Origin: JBHHZI01 sp046757965
Lineage (GTDB): Bacteria; Acidobacteriota; Polarisedimenticolia; SMYD01
Assembly (NCBI GenBank): GCA_046757965.1
Contig: JBHHZI010000071.1
Location: forward strand, 1-15,909
Length of the DNA stretch: 15,909 nt
Reading direction: 5' to 3'
Shown: piece after piece, positions 6,918 to 14,292 of the stretch
Layout: each line of letters starts with the position of its first letter
How positions within the stretch are numbered: the stretch's first letter is position 1
Notes under the pieces: generated by a model
What the model was told of the DNA's origin: nothing
Seen by the model: only the letters and a program-made list of their open reading frames with translations
Databases searched by the model: none
Translations under genes and position numbers: made by a program

Positions 6918-7525
6918 CCGAGCCGGAGCCAATGGGCCCCGCCCTGGATGCAAGCCGTCTCAGGGCGGTGCTGGACCTCTGGAAGGCCGCCGGCAAGCAG
7001 ACCAGGCTGCCGGTCGAGGGACGCAGCATGGTGCCGTTCCTGGCGCCCGGGTCGGAGCTTCTGGTGGATCACACCGCGGCGCGGCACCCGTTCGGCGCCA
7101 TCATCGTCTTCCTGCAGGGCACCATGCTGGTGGCACACCGGATCGTCGGCTTCGACCGGCAGGGACGCTACGTCACCAAGGGAGATGCCATCCTGCACTT
7201 CGACCGGGGACCGCTCGAGGAGTGCGACGTCGTGGGGCGTGTCGTGGCGGTCTGCCAGGGGAAGGCGCCGGCCGTTGCCCTGCCGGCGGGCGATGGCGCC
7301 TGGGCTGCCGGCGTGGCCGTGCTGTCCCGGGCCGTCGGCGAGCTGAACCGCGTCTGTCGTGCCCTTCGATGGCTCAGCTCACCTGCCGGACGTCTTGCCC
7401 GCGTGATTCCCGGGCCGACGCGCGCGCTGAAGGCCGCCAACCGGGCGGTGATGCGCGGCACGTCGAAGGTCGTGACCCGCAGGTCCGGTACGAGTCGCGA
7501 CAGCGGGGCGCCACCGGATGATTGA
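6914..7525 (+). CDS. S24/S26-family signal-peptidase-like protein
   Basis: The 203-residue protein has the core of S26 peptidases in its first half. It shows GRSMVPFLAPGSELLV with nucleophile Ser38, an AIIVFLQG strand, AHRIVGF with His75, and YVTKGDA with Asp91. The Ser/His/Asp order and the HR...TKGD spacing resemble the SipW/ER-signalase branch, not the Ser/Lys LepB type. There is no clear N-terminal membrane anchor; residues about 130-160 are amphipathic and may touch the membrane. The last 90 or so residues are Arg/Ala-rich with no recognised fold. The gene starts with GTG in a GTGA overlap and is preceded by GAGAGGGA. From 7168 on it lies opposite the C-terminal part of the glycosyltransferase ORF. 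Peptidase activity is likely but unproven; it may process a specialised substrate. Confidence 0.75.
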   Translation: MTEPEPMGPALDASRLRAVLDLWKAAGKQTRLPVEGRSMVPFLAPGSELLVDHTAARHPFGAIIVFLQGTMLVAHRIVGFDRQGRYVTKGDAILHFDRGPLEECDVVGRVVAVCQGKAPAVALPAGDGAWAAGVAVLSRAVGELNRVCRALRWLSSPAGRLARVIPGPTRALKAANRAVMRGTSKVVTRRSGTSRDSGAPPDD

Positions 7526-8880
7526 TCTCCCCTCGGCAGGGCGAACAGCCACCCGATGCGGGCGCTCCAGGCCAGCACCAGTCCCATGACGATGACGGCC
7601 GCGACCCACCGGGATACACGGGAGCCCGGGAACAGGATGCGGCGCGCACCGCCGGTCAACACCAGTGCGGCTCCGACGGCCAGCAACGGCACCAGCGGCA
7701 GACGGAAACGGGACATGGCGAACATCACCACATGGACGCCCACGGTGTAGAGGGCGTACAGGAGCATGAGCGTGCGCGGCGACCCTCGCGGCCCCCCGAT
7801 CCAGCCGATGACGCCAAGGCCCATGAGGACCATGTTGAACGAGGCGACGCTGACGACGACCGCGGTGGCCAACGGGGCCGGCCAGTCGCCGTAGATGCCC
7901 CGCCGGACATGCCGGACGAGAAATGATGTCGGATTGACCAGGTCCGCGATCTTGACCGGGATGTCGGCGAGGAAACGAAGCGGATGCCCGGTGATGGCGT
8001 CGAGGCCATGGCGTGTGAAGCAGGCGTTGAGCGCCGCGGGACCGTTCGATGCCCGGCAGTCGACCGCATTGAGAACGCCGCGCGGCTGGCGGTGGGATCC
8101 CCAGTCCCAGTTGGCCGGGCCGACCGGATTGTTGCCGCGCACCAGGTTCTTTCCGGTGGTCGTCTCGATCAGCACGACAGTTCCGTAGGTGGCCTTGTTG
8201 CGCATCGCCCAGGGTCCGATCACCAGCAGCAATCCGCCGATCAGGGACAGGGCCGTTCGCACCGGGCGACGTTGCCACGATGTCCGCCAGCTCATCCAGA
8301 CGGCGATGACCGGCACGAAGTACAGGGGGACCACCTTGATGAGGCAGGCCAGACCGAAGAGCATGCCGGAGAAGGCCGCCTGCCGGCTGGATCCGCTCTC
8401 GCCGGCGCCCAGGGCCAGGATCATCGCGCCGATGAAGAGCGGCAGGAAGAGGGTCTCGCTCCACAGGTAGTGGGCATAGGCGATGAGCGTCGGATTGAAC
8501 GCGATCAGCGCGGCGGCCGCCAGGCCGGCCCGGCGAGCCAGACGCTCGTCCCAGCCCGTGGCCGCCAGCCGGCCGAGGACGAACGTCAGCGGGACGAGGA
8601 GGGTCGAGAGCACGACCTGGGTGCCCTTGGCGCCGTACACGCCGAGCCCCATCTTGATGTGGGCGGCGAGAAAGGCGATATGCCCGGGAGGCCAGTAGTG
8701 GCCCGCGTGAAGCTGGAACCCCTTGCCTGTCGCCAGCGCCGTTGCCAGCTGCGTATAGAAGCATTCGTCCGCCAGGCAGCGGATCGGGCCGGCGGCGAGC
8801 CAGGCGGCCAGCCGGAGGCCAAACGCCGCCGCCGTCAGGACCCACAGCGAGCGCGGCCAGCCGGGACGGGAGGGTCTCAC
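7168..8880 (-). CDS. ArnT-like GT-C (GT39/PMT-type) membrane glycosyltransferase
   Basis: The 570-residue protein starts at GTG 8880, which overlaps the sulfatase-like stop (GTGA). A first membrane segment (about 11-30) is followed by the periplasmic-loop acidic motif LADECFYTQLA (Asp38, Glu39), typical of GT-C enzymes that use polyprenyl-phosphate sugars. HYWPPGHIAFLAA comes next. About ten hydrophobic segments can be seen up to WLFALPRGD near residue 450. The final 119 or so residues are Ser/Thr/Arg/Pro-rich with no membrane segments and lie entirely antisense to the peptidase gene. No earlier stop exists in frame. Probable role: moving a sugar from a lipid carrier to an envelope acceptor on the outer face of the inner membrane. 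Donor and acceptor are unknown. It is the last gene of the operon. Confidence 0.82.
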   Translation of the reverse strand: MRPSRPGWPRSLWVLTAAAFGLRLAAWLAAGPIRCLADECFYTQLATALATGKGFQLHAGHYWPPGHIAFLAAHIKMGLGVYGAKGTQVVLSTLLVPLTFVLGRLAATGWDERLARRAGLAAAALIAFNPTLIAYAHYLWSETLFLPLFIGAMILALGAGESGSSRQAAFSGMLFGLACLIKVVPLYFVPVIAVWMSWRTSWQRRPVRTALSLIGGLLLVIGPWAMRNKATYGTVVLIETTTGKNLVRGNNPVGPANWDWGSHRQPRGVLNAVDCRASNGPAALNACFTRHGLDAITGHPLRFLADIPVKIADLVNPTSFLVRHVRRGIYGDWPAPLATAVVVSVASFNMVLMGLGVIGWIGGPRGSPRTLMLLYALYTVGVHVVMFAMSRFRLPLVPLLAVGAALVLTGGARRILFPGSRVSRWVAAVIVMGLVLAWSARIGWLFALPRGDQSSGGAPLSRLVPDLRVTTFDVPRITARLAAFSARVGPGITRARRPAGELSHRRARQTRFSSPTARDSTATPAAQAPSPAGRATAGAFPWQTATTRPTTSHSSSGPRSKCRMASPLVT

Positions 8881-10376
8881 CTCTCGGTCTCGCAGAACTG
8901 GTCGATGCCTTCTTCCTCCTCCGGAGCCGGCGTGTCCTGGACGTATCCGAGTGCCCGGAGCCGTGCCTTCACGTCCCGTGGTATGCGGGACGAGGCCGGG
9001 GTCGCGAACGGCTTCTCGGTGATGAACCGGCACGCGGCATCTTTCAGCCGGGCGGCAACCCCGGGCCGGGCATCGAGAACGTTGAACTGCTCGAGAGGAT
9101 CGTCGCGCAGGTCGTAGAGTGCCACCTCGGGGATCACGAAGCCATGACCGTCGTGTTTCCTGAACGGAAGGCCGTGCGTCTCGACGCCCAGGGGGTTCCA
9201 GACGAAGCGATACGGCCCTTCTCCGACGACCAGGATCTGTGCCTGCCACTCGGCGAACGTCCGCTCGGCTCCACCGGCGCCGGGCTCGGCGCGGATCAGC
9301 GCGACACGCGAGCGGCCTTCCATGGCGTCCGGAGAGTCGAGATCCAGCAGGGAGAGGATGGTCGGGGCGATATCGACACTCGCCACATCGGCACCGATCA
9401 CGCGTCCGGCAGGCAGGTGCCCCGGCCAGCGCAGGATCCAGGGAATCGACAGGACCTGCTGGTAGACCGAGGCGGAGTGGTACATGTAGGTGTTGTGATC
9501 GCCCAGTTCCTCTCCGTGGTCCGCGGCCAGGATGACGAGGGTGTCGCCGGCGAGATGCATGCTGTCGAGCACGGAGAGCAGGCGCCCGATGTGGGCGTCG
9601 ACGCCGGAGACCTGGCTGTCATAGGCAGCCAGGAGCTGGATCTTCTCCGCCGCCGTCAGCGGCTTGCCGTCCAGTGTGCGCCGGTCGAGAACCTCCGTGT
9701 CGGGAAGAAACGACCCGTCGTACTCATCCCGGACGAAGTCCGCCACCGGGTCGTACGGCTTGTGCGGGTCGATGTAGTGCACCCACGCGAAGAACGGCTT
9801 GGGGTGTGGCCGTCGCAGGAACGCCTCCGCCTGCGTCGTGATCGAACGATCCCATGCCGGCTGGTCGTGGCTGGCCCATTGACGTCGTTCCGGCCGGTCG
9901 GGACGACCCGTCTTCTCCCACCAGGCGCAGAAGAACGTGTCCAGTCCGCGGTTGGGCGCGTCGCACATGTTGGAGAGAAAGCCGCCGGTCTCGTATCCAG
10001 CCGCCTGCAGGATCTCGGGCAGGGTCGCGAATCGCTCATCGAGCTGGTGGCCGTTCAGGCGCACCTCGTGGGTCCGCGGGTACAGACCCGTCAGCAGTGA
10101 TGTCAGGGATGGCCAGGTCAGCCCGCGGGTCGCCTGGACGCGCTCGAATCGAACGCCGCCGCCGGCCAGCGCGTCGATGGCGGGCGTGTTGCCGGCCGGG
10201 CCGCCGTAGCAGGTCACCCGTTCGAGGCGCAGCGTGTCGATGGTCAGCAACAGGACGTTGGGTGCCTTTGCCGCGGCCTGCCCGCTCGATCCGGTTCTCG
10301 CACAGGCCGCGGCGAGGACCGCCAGCGCGCCGGCGGTGACCCACAGCGCCGCGGTTCGCGTATCGATCGACCTCAC
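8877..10376 (-). CDS. Sulfatase-like (alkaline phosphatase superfamily) exported protein, Thr nucleophile
   Basis: The 499-residue protein starts at GTG 10376, four bases overlapping the upstream stop (GTGA). The N-terminus has a hydrophobic stretch ending LAAACARTG (Cys25), a relaxed lipobox. The fold is clear: LLLTIDTLR with metal Asp47, TWPSLTSLLTGLYPRTHEV, YIDPHKPY with His205, ADHGEE with Asp286/His287, MYHSASVY with His300, and a C-terminal LRALGYV segment usual for this family. The nucleophile position that is Cys or Ser in C/S-x-P-S-R sulfatases is Thr87. Thr cannot be converted to formylglycine. Thr is the nucleophile in EptA- and LtaS-type transferases, so a phosphotransferase or phosphodiesterase role is more likely than sulfate-ester hydrolysis. 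It lies between two glycosyltransferase genes, suggesting shared work on an envelope glycan. Confidence 0.85.
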   Translation of the reverse strand: MRSIDTRTAALWVTAGALAVLAAACARTGSSGQAAAKAPNVLLLTIDTLRLERVTCYGGPAGNTPAIDALAGGGVRFERVQATRGLTWPSLTSLLTGLYPRTHEVRLNGHQLDERFATLPEILQAAGYETGGFLSNMCDAPNRGLDTFFCAWWEKTGRPDRPERRQWASHDQPAWDRSITTQAEAFLRRPHPKPFFAWVHYIDPHKPYDPVADFVRDEYDGSFLPDTEVLDRRTLDGKPLTAAEKIQLLAAYDSQVSGVDAHIGRLLSVLDSMHLAGDTLVILAADHGEELGDHNTYMYHSASVYQQVLSIPWILRWPGHLPAGRVIGADVASVDIAPTILSLLDLDSPDAMEGRSRVALIRAEPGAGGAERTFAEWQAQILVVGEGPYRFVWNPLGVETHGLPFRKHDGHGFVIPEVALYDLRDDPLEQFNVLDARPGVAARLKDAACRFITEKPFATPASSRIPRDVKARLRALGYVQDTPAPEEEEGIDQFCETER

Positions 10377-11947
10377 TCTTCTTCCCGGGCCGCAGGGCGT
10401 CGCTCGAAGAAATTCAGCGTCCCGGCCGGAATCGACACGGAGCGCCACCGGTATTCCTGCCTGAAACCAGGCAGCGTCAGAAGCTCCCGCTCCGAGACGG
10501 ACAGCGCCGCGTCCGGCAACCGCGCCAGGTCTGACTCCGGAAAGGGCGCGGGCGTGAAGCGGACCGCCGTGAACAGGATCACGTCCGGGCGTGCCGCGAG
10601 GACCACGCGGCCGTCGCCCTTCTCATGCCCGGGCGCGCCGCGACCCATCGACGGCATGCGACGACGGGCGATCTCCCGCTGGTTCAGTCCCCACATGTCG
10701 ACGGTCTGGCGTCCTGTGTAGTAGGGAATCGCGCCCGATGGCCCGGTTGCCAGGACGGCGTCTTCCGGCAGGTGCTCGTCGAACCACGTCGATGCCTGGC
10801 GAAGATACATGAGGTCGATCGGTCTCTGGCGTGCAAACTCCCGCGCCGGCCGCGTGCCGAACCAGCTCCAGCAGATGGCCACACTCACCGCCGCGGCGAG
10901 GAGAGCACGCTCGGTGAGGAGACTACCGCGCCCGCGCGGCATGATGCGAGCCGCTCCCGCGGTGGCCAGCAGGGCGAGCAACGGGAGTGTCCAGACGAGG
11001 AAACGAAACGTCGGCTTGAAGTCACCTCCGACCAGGATCACGCCGGCGGTGGAGGCCGCCCACAGGGCCGCGACCGGACCGAGACGCGACCGGGCCCGCA
11101 TCAACAGCGCGCCGCAGGCCAGGACGGGCCAGGGCAGCAGGCGCCACCATCCGGTCGCCACGTAGTGAAGGCCACGGAGGGCTTGCCGCAGGCCGCCGCC
11201 CGTCTTGGCGTGGAAGGTGTTGGGCAGCCAGTCGCCATACGTCGCCAGCCGGAAGAGCAGATGGCCGATGACACAGGTTGCCACGATGAGCGCCGGGACC
11301 GCAATCGGGCGGAGGCTGCGGCCGCTGCCATGGGCCCGCCCGGCGACGGCGCCCCAGCCGAGGAGGATCGCCGCCAGCGCCAGTCCCTCCGGTCGCGTCA
11401 GCGCCGCCAGCCCGAGCAGCAGCCCCAGCGCGACCTGCCGTCCTGGAGACGGACCGGTCTCCGCCGGGTCCGGCAACCAGGCCAGGCATGCGGTGGTGAG
11501 CAGGCAGGCGAACAGCGCGGTCTCCAGACCCTGGATCGCCTCGACGACGAAGAACGAGTTTGCGGCCAGGAGACAGGCCGGTAGCGGCCAGCGTGCCGGT
11601 CGGTCCGGCCAGAGTCGCCGGGCGACACCGAACGTCGCGATCTGCGCCAGGAGTGCGAGGAGCAGTCCGAGCCGCCGGGCGAACGGCTCCGGGTCCACGC
11701 CGAGACCCATCGCCGCGGCCAGCCCCGCGGTCCAGAGAAAGTTGGTGTAACCCTCCACCGGCCGCTCCTCGCCGGGGTTGAACACCAGGCCGTGTCCGCT
11801 GGCCCAGTTGCCGGCGTAGCGGAACGAGATGAAGGCGTCGTCCGAGAGGCAATCGGGATACGCGGAGGCCTGCAGAAGCAGGGCCAGGAGTGCGGCTCCC
11901 AGCACGGCCGTGGCCACGCGGCCGGAGCCGTTCCCCGGGCCGCTCAC
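10373..11947 (-). CDS. AftB/LphB-like GT-C membrane glycosyltransferase
   Basis: The 524-residue polytopic protein has a strong family signature: SDDAFISFRYAGNWASGHG with Asp36/Asp37, then FNPGEERPVEGYTNFLW. These match the first loop of mycobacterial AftB (terminal arabinofuranosyltransferase) and the Legionella LphB-type proteins. About ten hydrophobic segments follow. A C-terminal soluble domain at about 385-510 contains IPYYTGRQTVDMWGLNQREI, also typical of this group. The Asp pair is the presumed catalytic or metal site facing the periplasm, and the donor is probably a decaprenyl/polyprenyl-phosphate sugar. The start is GTG 11947, two bases after the upstream stop; no Shine-Dalgarno is seen, so translation is probably coupled. 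The sugar and acceptor cannot be told from sequence. Confidence 0.83.
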   Translation of the reverse strand: MSGPGNGSGRVATAVLGAALLALLLQASAYPDCLSDDAFISFRYAGNWASGHGLVFNPGEERPVEGYTNFLWTAGLAAAMGLGVDPEPFARRLGLLLALLAQIATFGVARRLWPDRPARWPLPACLLAANSFFVVEAIQGLETALFACLLTTACLAWLPDPAETGPSPGRQVALGLLLGLAALTRPEGLALAAILLGWGAVAGRAHGSGRSLRPIAVPALIVATCVIGHLLFRLATYGDWLPNTFHAKTGGGLRQALRGLHYVATGWWRLLPWPVLACGALLMRARSRLGPVAALWAASTAGVILVGGDFKPTFRFLVWTLPLLALLATAGAARIMPRGRGSLLTERALLAAAVSVAICWSWFGTRPAREFARQRPIDLMYLRQASTWFDEHLPEDAVLATGPSGAIPYYTGRQTVDMWGLNQREIARRRMPSMGRGAPGHEKGDGRVVLAARPDVILFTAVRFTPAPFPESDLARLPDAALSVSERELLTLPGFRQEYRWRSVSIPAGTLNFFERRPAAREEE

Positions 11948-11949
11948 CG

Positions 11950-14274
11950 TCAGGAGGACGGTTGTCCCGCCGGCCGGGCACCCGACAGGTAGCGCTCGAG
12001 GGCCGTCTTGACTGCAGCGGAGCGTTCCGGTGCGTTGAGGAGATCGTCGTCGCGAACCACCCGGCGCATGGCGGGGTCTCCACTGGCGAAGACCTTCTCC
12101 AGATAGGCGAGCGCGGCGTTCTCATCGTCGCGGAGCACCGAGAGCCGCGCCAGGCCGTAGTACACCGTCGGCTCCTCACCGCCCGTGCGCAGTGCCTCCA
12201 GCAGTTCCTTCTCCGCCGTGTCCCGGTCATCCTGTCTCAGCGCGATCTGCGCCTTGATGTAGTGGCCCCGACCGCTGTCCGGATCCTCGGAGAGCACCGC
12301 GGCGACCTTGCGGCCGGCTGCATCGACCTGCCCGGTGCGCAGCAGATTCTCCACCACGGCGAGTCGCGCGTCGGCCTCGGGCGTGCCGGGCGGCAACGAG
12401 GCGCGATAGGCCTGGGTGGCCTTGTCGATGTCTCCCTGCGCCGCATGGATGTCTCCGATGTCCCGCTGGATCAGCCGGTCGACGATGTCGATGCGCTGGG
12501 CATCCGCGAGGAGTCTCAGGGCTTCATCGCTCTTCCCGAGGCTCTCCAGGGCGACGGCGGCGCTGCGGTGGTAGAGGCTGGAGCCGGCGGACAGACCGAT
12601 GGCGGCCACGAACATCCGGAAGGCATCTTCCGGATGGCCGGTCATCTGGGCGATCCGTCCGACCGCGGCATTGAGGGATGCGGAGCGTGGATGTGGCCCG
12701 ATGACAGCCTCGGCGACCCGGACGGCCTCGTCGGGCTGGCCCTCCGCCGCCAGAGCCTCCGCCTGGGCGATCCGGAAGCGGGGCCGGTCGTTGCCGTGAG
12801 CCACCGCCGTGGCCCAGGCGGCGGCGCTTTCGCGACCCGCGTCCTCGAGGAGAAGAGCGAGAGCGGCGGCGAGATCCGCCGAGGGGTGAGACGCCAGCGG
12901 CTCGGTCAGTGCACGGATCGCCCCGTCGAGGTCGGCGGAGAAGCGCCGCGACGCCGAGAGCAGGCGAGCGGCCATCGGCACGTCCGGGTACCGGTGCTCC
13001 AGGTCGGCCGCGGCCCGTGCCGCCCCGGCCGGGTCGCCGTTCTCCAGCTTCTCGACCACACGGCTCGCCCCGTCGAGAAAGGCGCGCTTCTCTGCCGGCC
13101 CCGGGTCCGTCCCGGGCAACGCCTCCATCTCCGGCCACGCCGGCCAGTCCCAGTCAGCCGCACCGGCGTCCGGCGAGCCGGAGGAGCGTTCGGTCAGGCG
13201 GACGCCTTCCAGGACGCGCTGTCGTGCGGGCCAGGCATAGTCGAGGGCCGGAATGTAGGTCTCGGCGAAGATCGGGCGATCGGGGGCCGGGCCGGAGTCC
13301 GCCGGGTCGACGATCCGATCCGCGAGGGAGCGACCGCCCAGGGTTCCCGTCTGCCCGTAGGTGCCGGCGCCGGCGAGCTGAGAGATGGTGAGCCCGAGGT
13401 CGATCAGGCCGACGGGATCGTCGATGTGGCGGGCCGCTGCTCCGGGGATGTGAAAGATGAGTGGCACATGGAGCGTCTCGTCCGACAGGTACACACCGTG
13501 GGTGCGCTCGGACGATGCGCCCAGGCCCTCGCCGTGGTCCGCCGTGAGGATCCACTGAACCGGGCCGGCGAGGCCCTTGGTCTGCAACGCCTTGCGAAAG
13601 GCCGCGAAGGCCACGTCCGCCCGGGCCAGGGCGCTCCGGTAGCGGGCGGTGCCGTTCTTCCCGGTCCCTGCATAGGGGTAATGAGTGTCGAAGACGTGGA
13701 TCCAGACGAACGTCGGCGCTTTCCGGTAGGCCTCCAGGAACCGGAGGGCCTCCGAGAACAGATCCCCGGCGGAGCGGGCCGCGCTGTCCAGCGCGGCGGG
13801 ATTGTAGGAGTGGAGGAACCCCTCGAGGATGCCACTGTCCTCGTCCAGGAACCCGGCGTTCGCGAAGGCGCCGGTGGCCCAGCCGGCCTCGAGGAGATGC
13901 GGAGCCAGCCGCGGAAACCGCGTCGAGAGCACCGAGCCGATATCGTCGACCACCCCGGTTTCCGACGGAACCCGTCCGGTCATCATTCCGGCCAGCGCCG
14001 GGAAGGTCAGCGGCGCTGGACTGTACGCCCGGGTGAACACGATCGATTGCGCGGCGACCTCGTCGACGGCCGGCATCGGTCCATCGATGGCGCCCGAGGC
14101 GGCGAGTTGATCGGCGCGAAGCGAATCGAAGGTGATAAGAATGATGCGCCGGTCTGAATCGGGCGGAGCGCAGGACGCCATCAGCACGGTCAGGACGAGA
14201 GTGACGAGTCCGAGTGCGAGTGGGCGATGCCTGGAGATTGCCCTGCGGCCCGGGAGACAGAGGGGATTGTTCAT
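11950..14274 (-). CDS. Alkaline-phosphatase-superfamily lipoprotein fused to TPR repeats, Thr nucleophile
   Basis: The 774-residue protein is first in the four-gene operon. A basic N-terminus and hydrophobic stretch end in lipobox LMASC (Cys35). The catalytic domain spans about 42-365: ILITFDSLRAD with Asp50, PLTFPALAGMMTGRVPSETGV with Thr90 at the nucleophile position, VFDTHYPY with His198, TADHGEG with Asp246/His247, RTHGVY with His259, and PIFAETYIPALDYAWPARQR. The usual C-terminal sulfatase subdomain is missing. In its place, from about 400 to 765, are some ten TPR-like helix pairs, for example GDIHAAQGDIDKATQAYRAS and AQIALRQDDRDTAEKELLEA. Thr90 excludes formylglycine chemistry. The TPR tail probably binds a partner or scaffolds an envelope complex. 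ATG 14274 has no ribosome site and is only 18 bp from the divergent ATG. Confidence 0.87.
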   Translation of the reverse strand: MNNPLCLPGRRAISRHRPLALGLVTLVLTVLMASCAPPDSDRRIILITFDSLRADQLAASGAIDGPMPAVDEVAAQSIVFTRAYSPAPLTFPALAGMMTGRVPSETGVVDDIGSVLSTRFPRLAPHLLEAGWATGAFANAGFLDEDSGILEGFLHSYNPAALDSAARSAGDLFSEALRFLEAYRKAPTFVWIHVFDTHYPYAGTGKNGTARYRSALARADVAFAAFRKALQTKGLAGPVQWILTADHGEGLGASSERTHGVYLSDETLHVPLIFHIPGAAARHIDDPVGLIDLGLTISQLAGAGTYGQTGTLGGRSLADRIVDPADSGPAPDRPIFAETYIPALDYAWPARQRVLEGVRLTERSSGSPDAGAADWDWPAWPEMEALPGTDPGPAEKRAFLDGASRVVEKLENGDPAGAARAAADLEHRYPDVPMAARLLSASRRFSADLDGAIRALTEPLASHPSADLAAALALLLEDAGRESAAAWATAVAHGNDRPRFRIAQAEALAAEGQPDEAVRVAEAVIGPHPRSASLNAAVGRIAQMTGHPEDAFRMFVAAIGLSAGSSLYHRSAAVALESLGKSDEALRLLADAQRIDIVDRLIQRDIGDIHAAQGDIDKATQAYRASLPPGTPEADARLAVVENLLRTGQVDAAGRKVAAVLSEDPDSGRGHYIKAQIALRQDDRDTAEKELLEALRTGGEEPTVYYGLARLSVLRDDENAALAYLEKVFASGDPAMRRVVRDDDLLNAPERSAAVKTALERYLSGARPAGQPSS

Positions 14275-14282
14275 GGCGCGCG

Positions 14283-14288
14283 ACTATA
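14283..14288 (-). promoter_or_regulatory. Candidate -10 box for the AP-TPR operon
   Basis: TATAGT on the minus strand (14288-14283) lies in a short AT-rich island and ends 8 bases before ATG 14274. The spacing matches that of the PHP gene promoter and predicts a leaderless transcript. No convincing -35 is seen upstream. Confidence 0.4.
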
Positions 14289-14290
14289 AC
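14285..14290 (+). promoter_or_regulatory. Candidate -10 box for the divergent sulfatase-like gene
   Basis: TATAAC on the plus strand matches 5/6 of the -10 consensus but ends only 2 bases before ATG 14293. If used, transcription would begin just inside the annotated gene and the true start would be downstream, for example TTG 14350. It overlaps the opposite-strand -10 box almost completely. Confidence 0.25.
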
Positions 14291-14292
14291 AT

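Noticed and set aside
8742..10100. Plus-strand open frame (452 codons) opposite the second sulfatase-like gene
   Set aside because: It is antisense to a gene with all catalytic motifs and has no domain of its own.
11890..14157. Long plus-strand open frame (755 codons) opposite the AP-TPR gene
   Set aside because: It is a GC-rich antisense shadow. The minus strand has unmistakable family motifs throughout, while this frame gives Arg/Gly-rich sequence with no domain.
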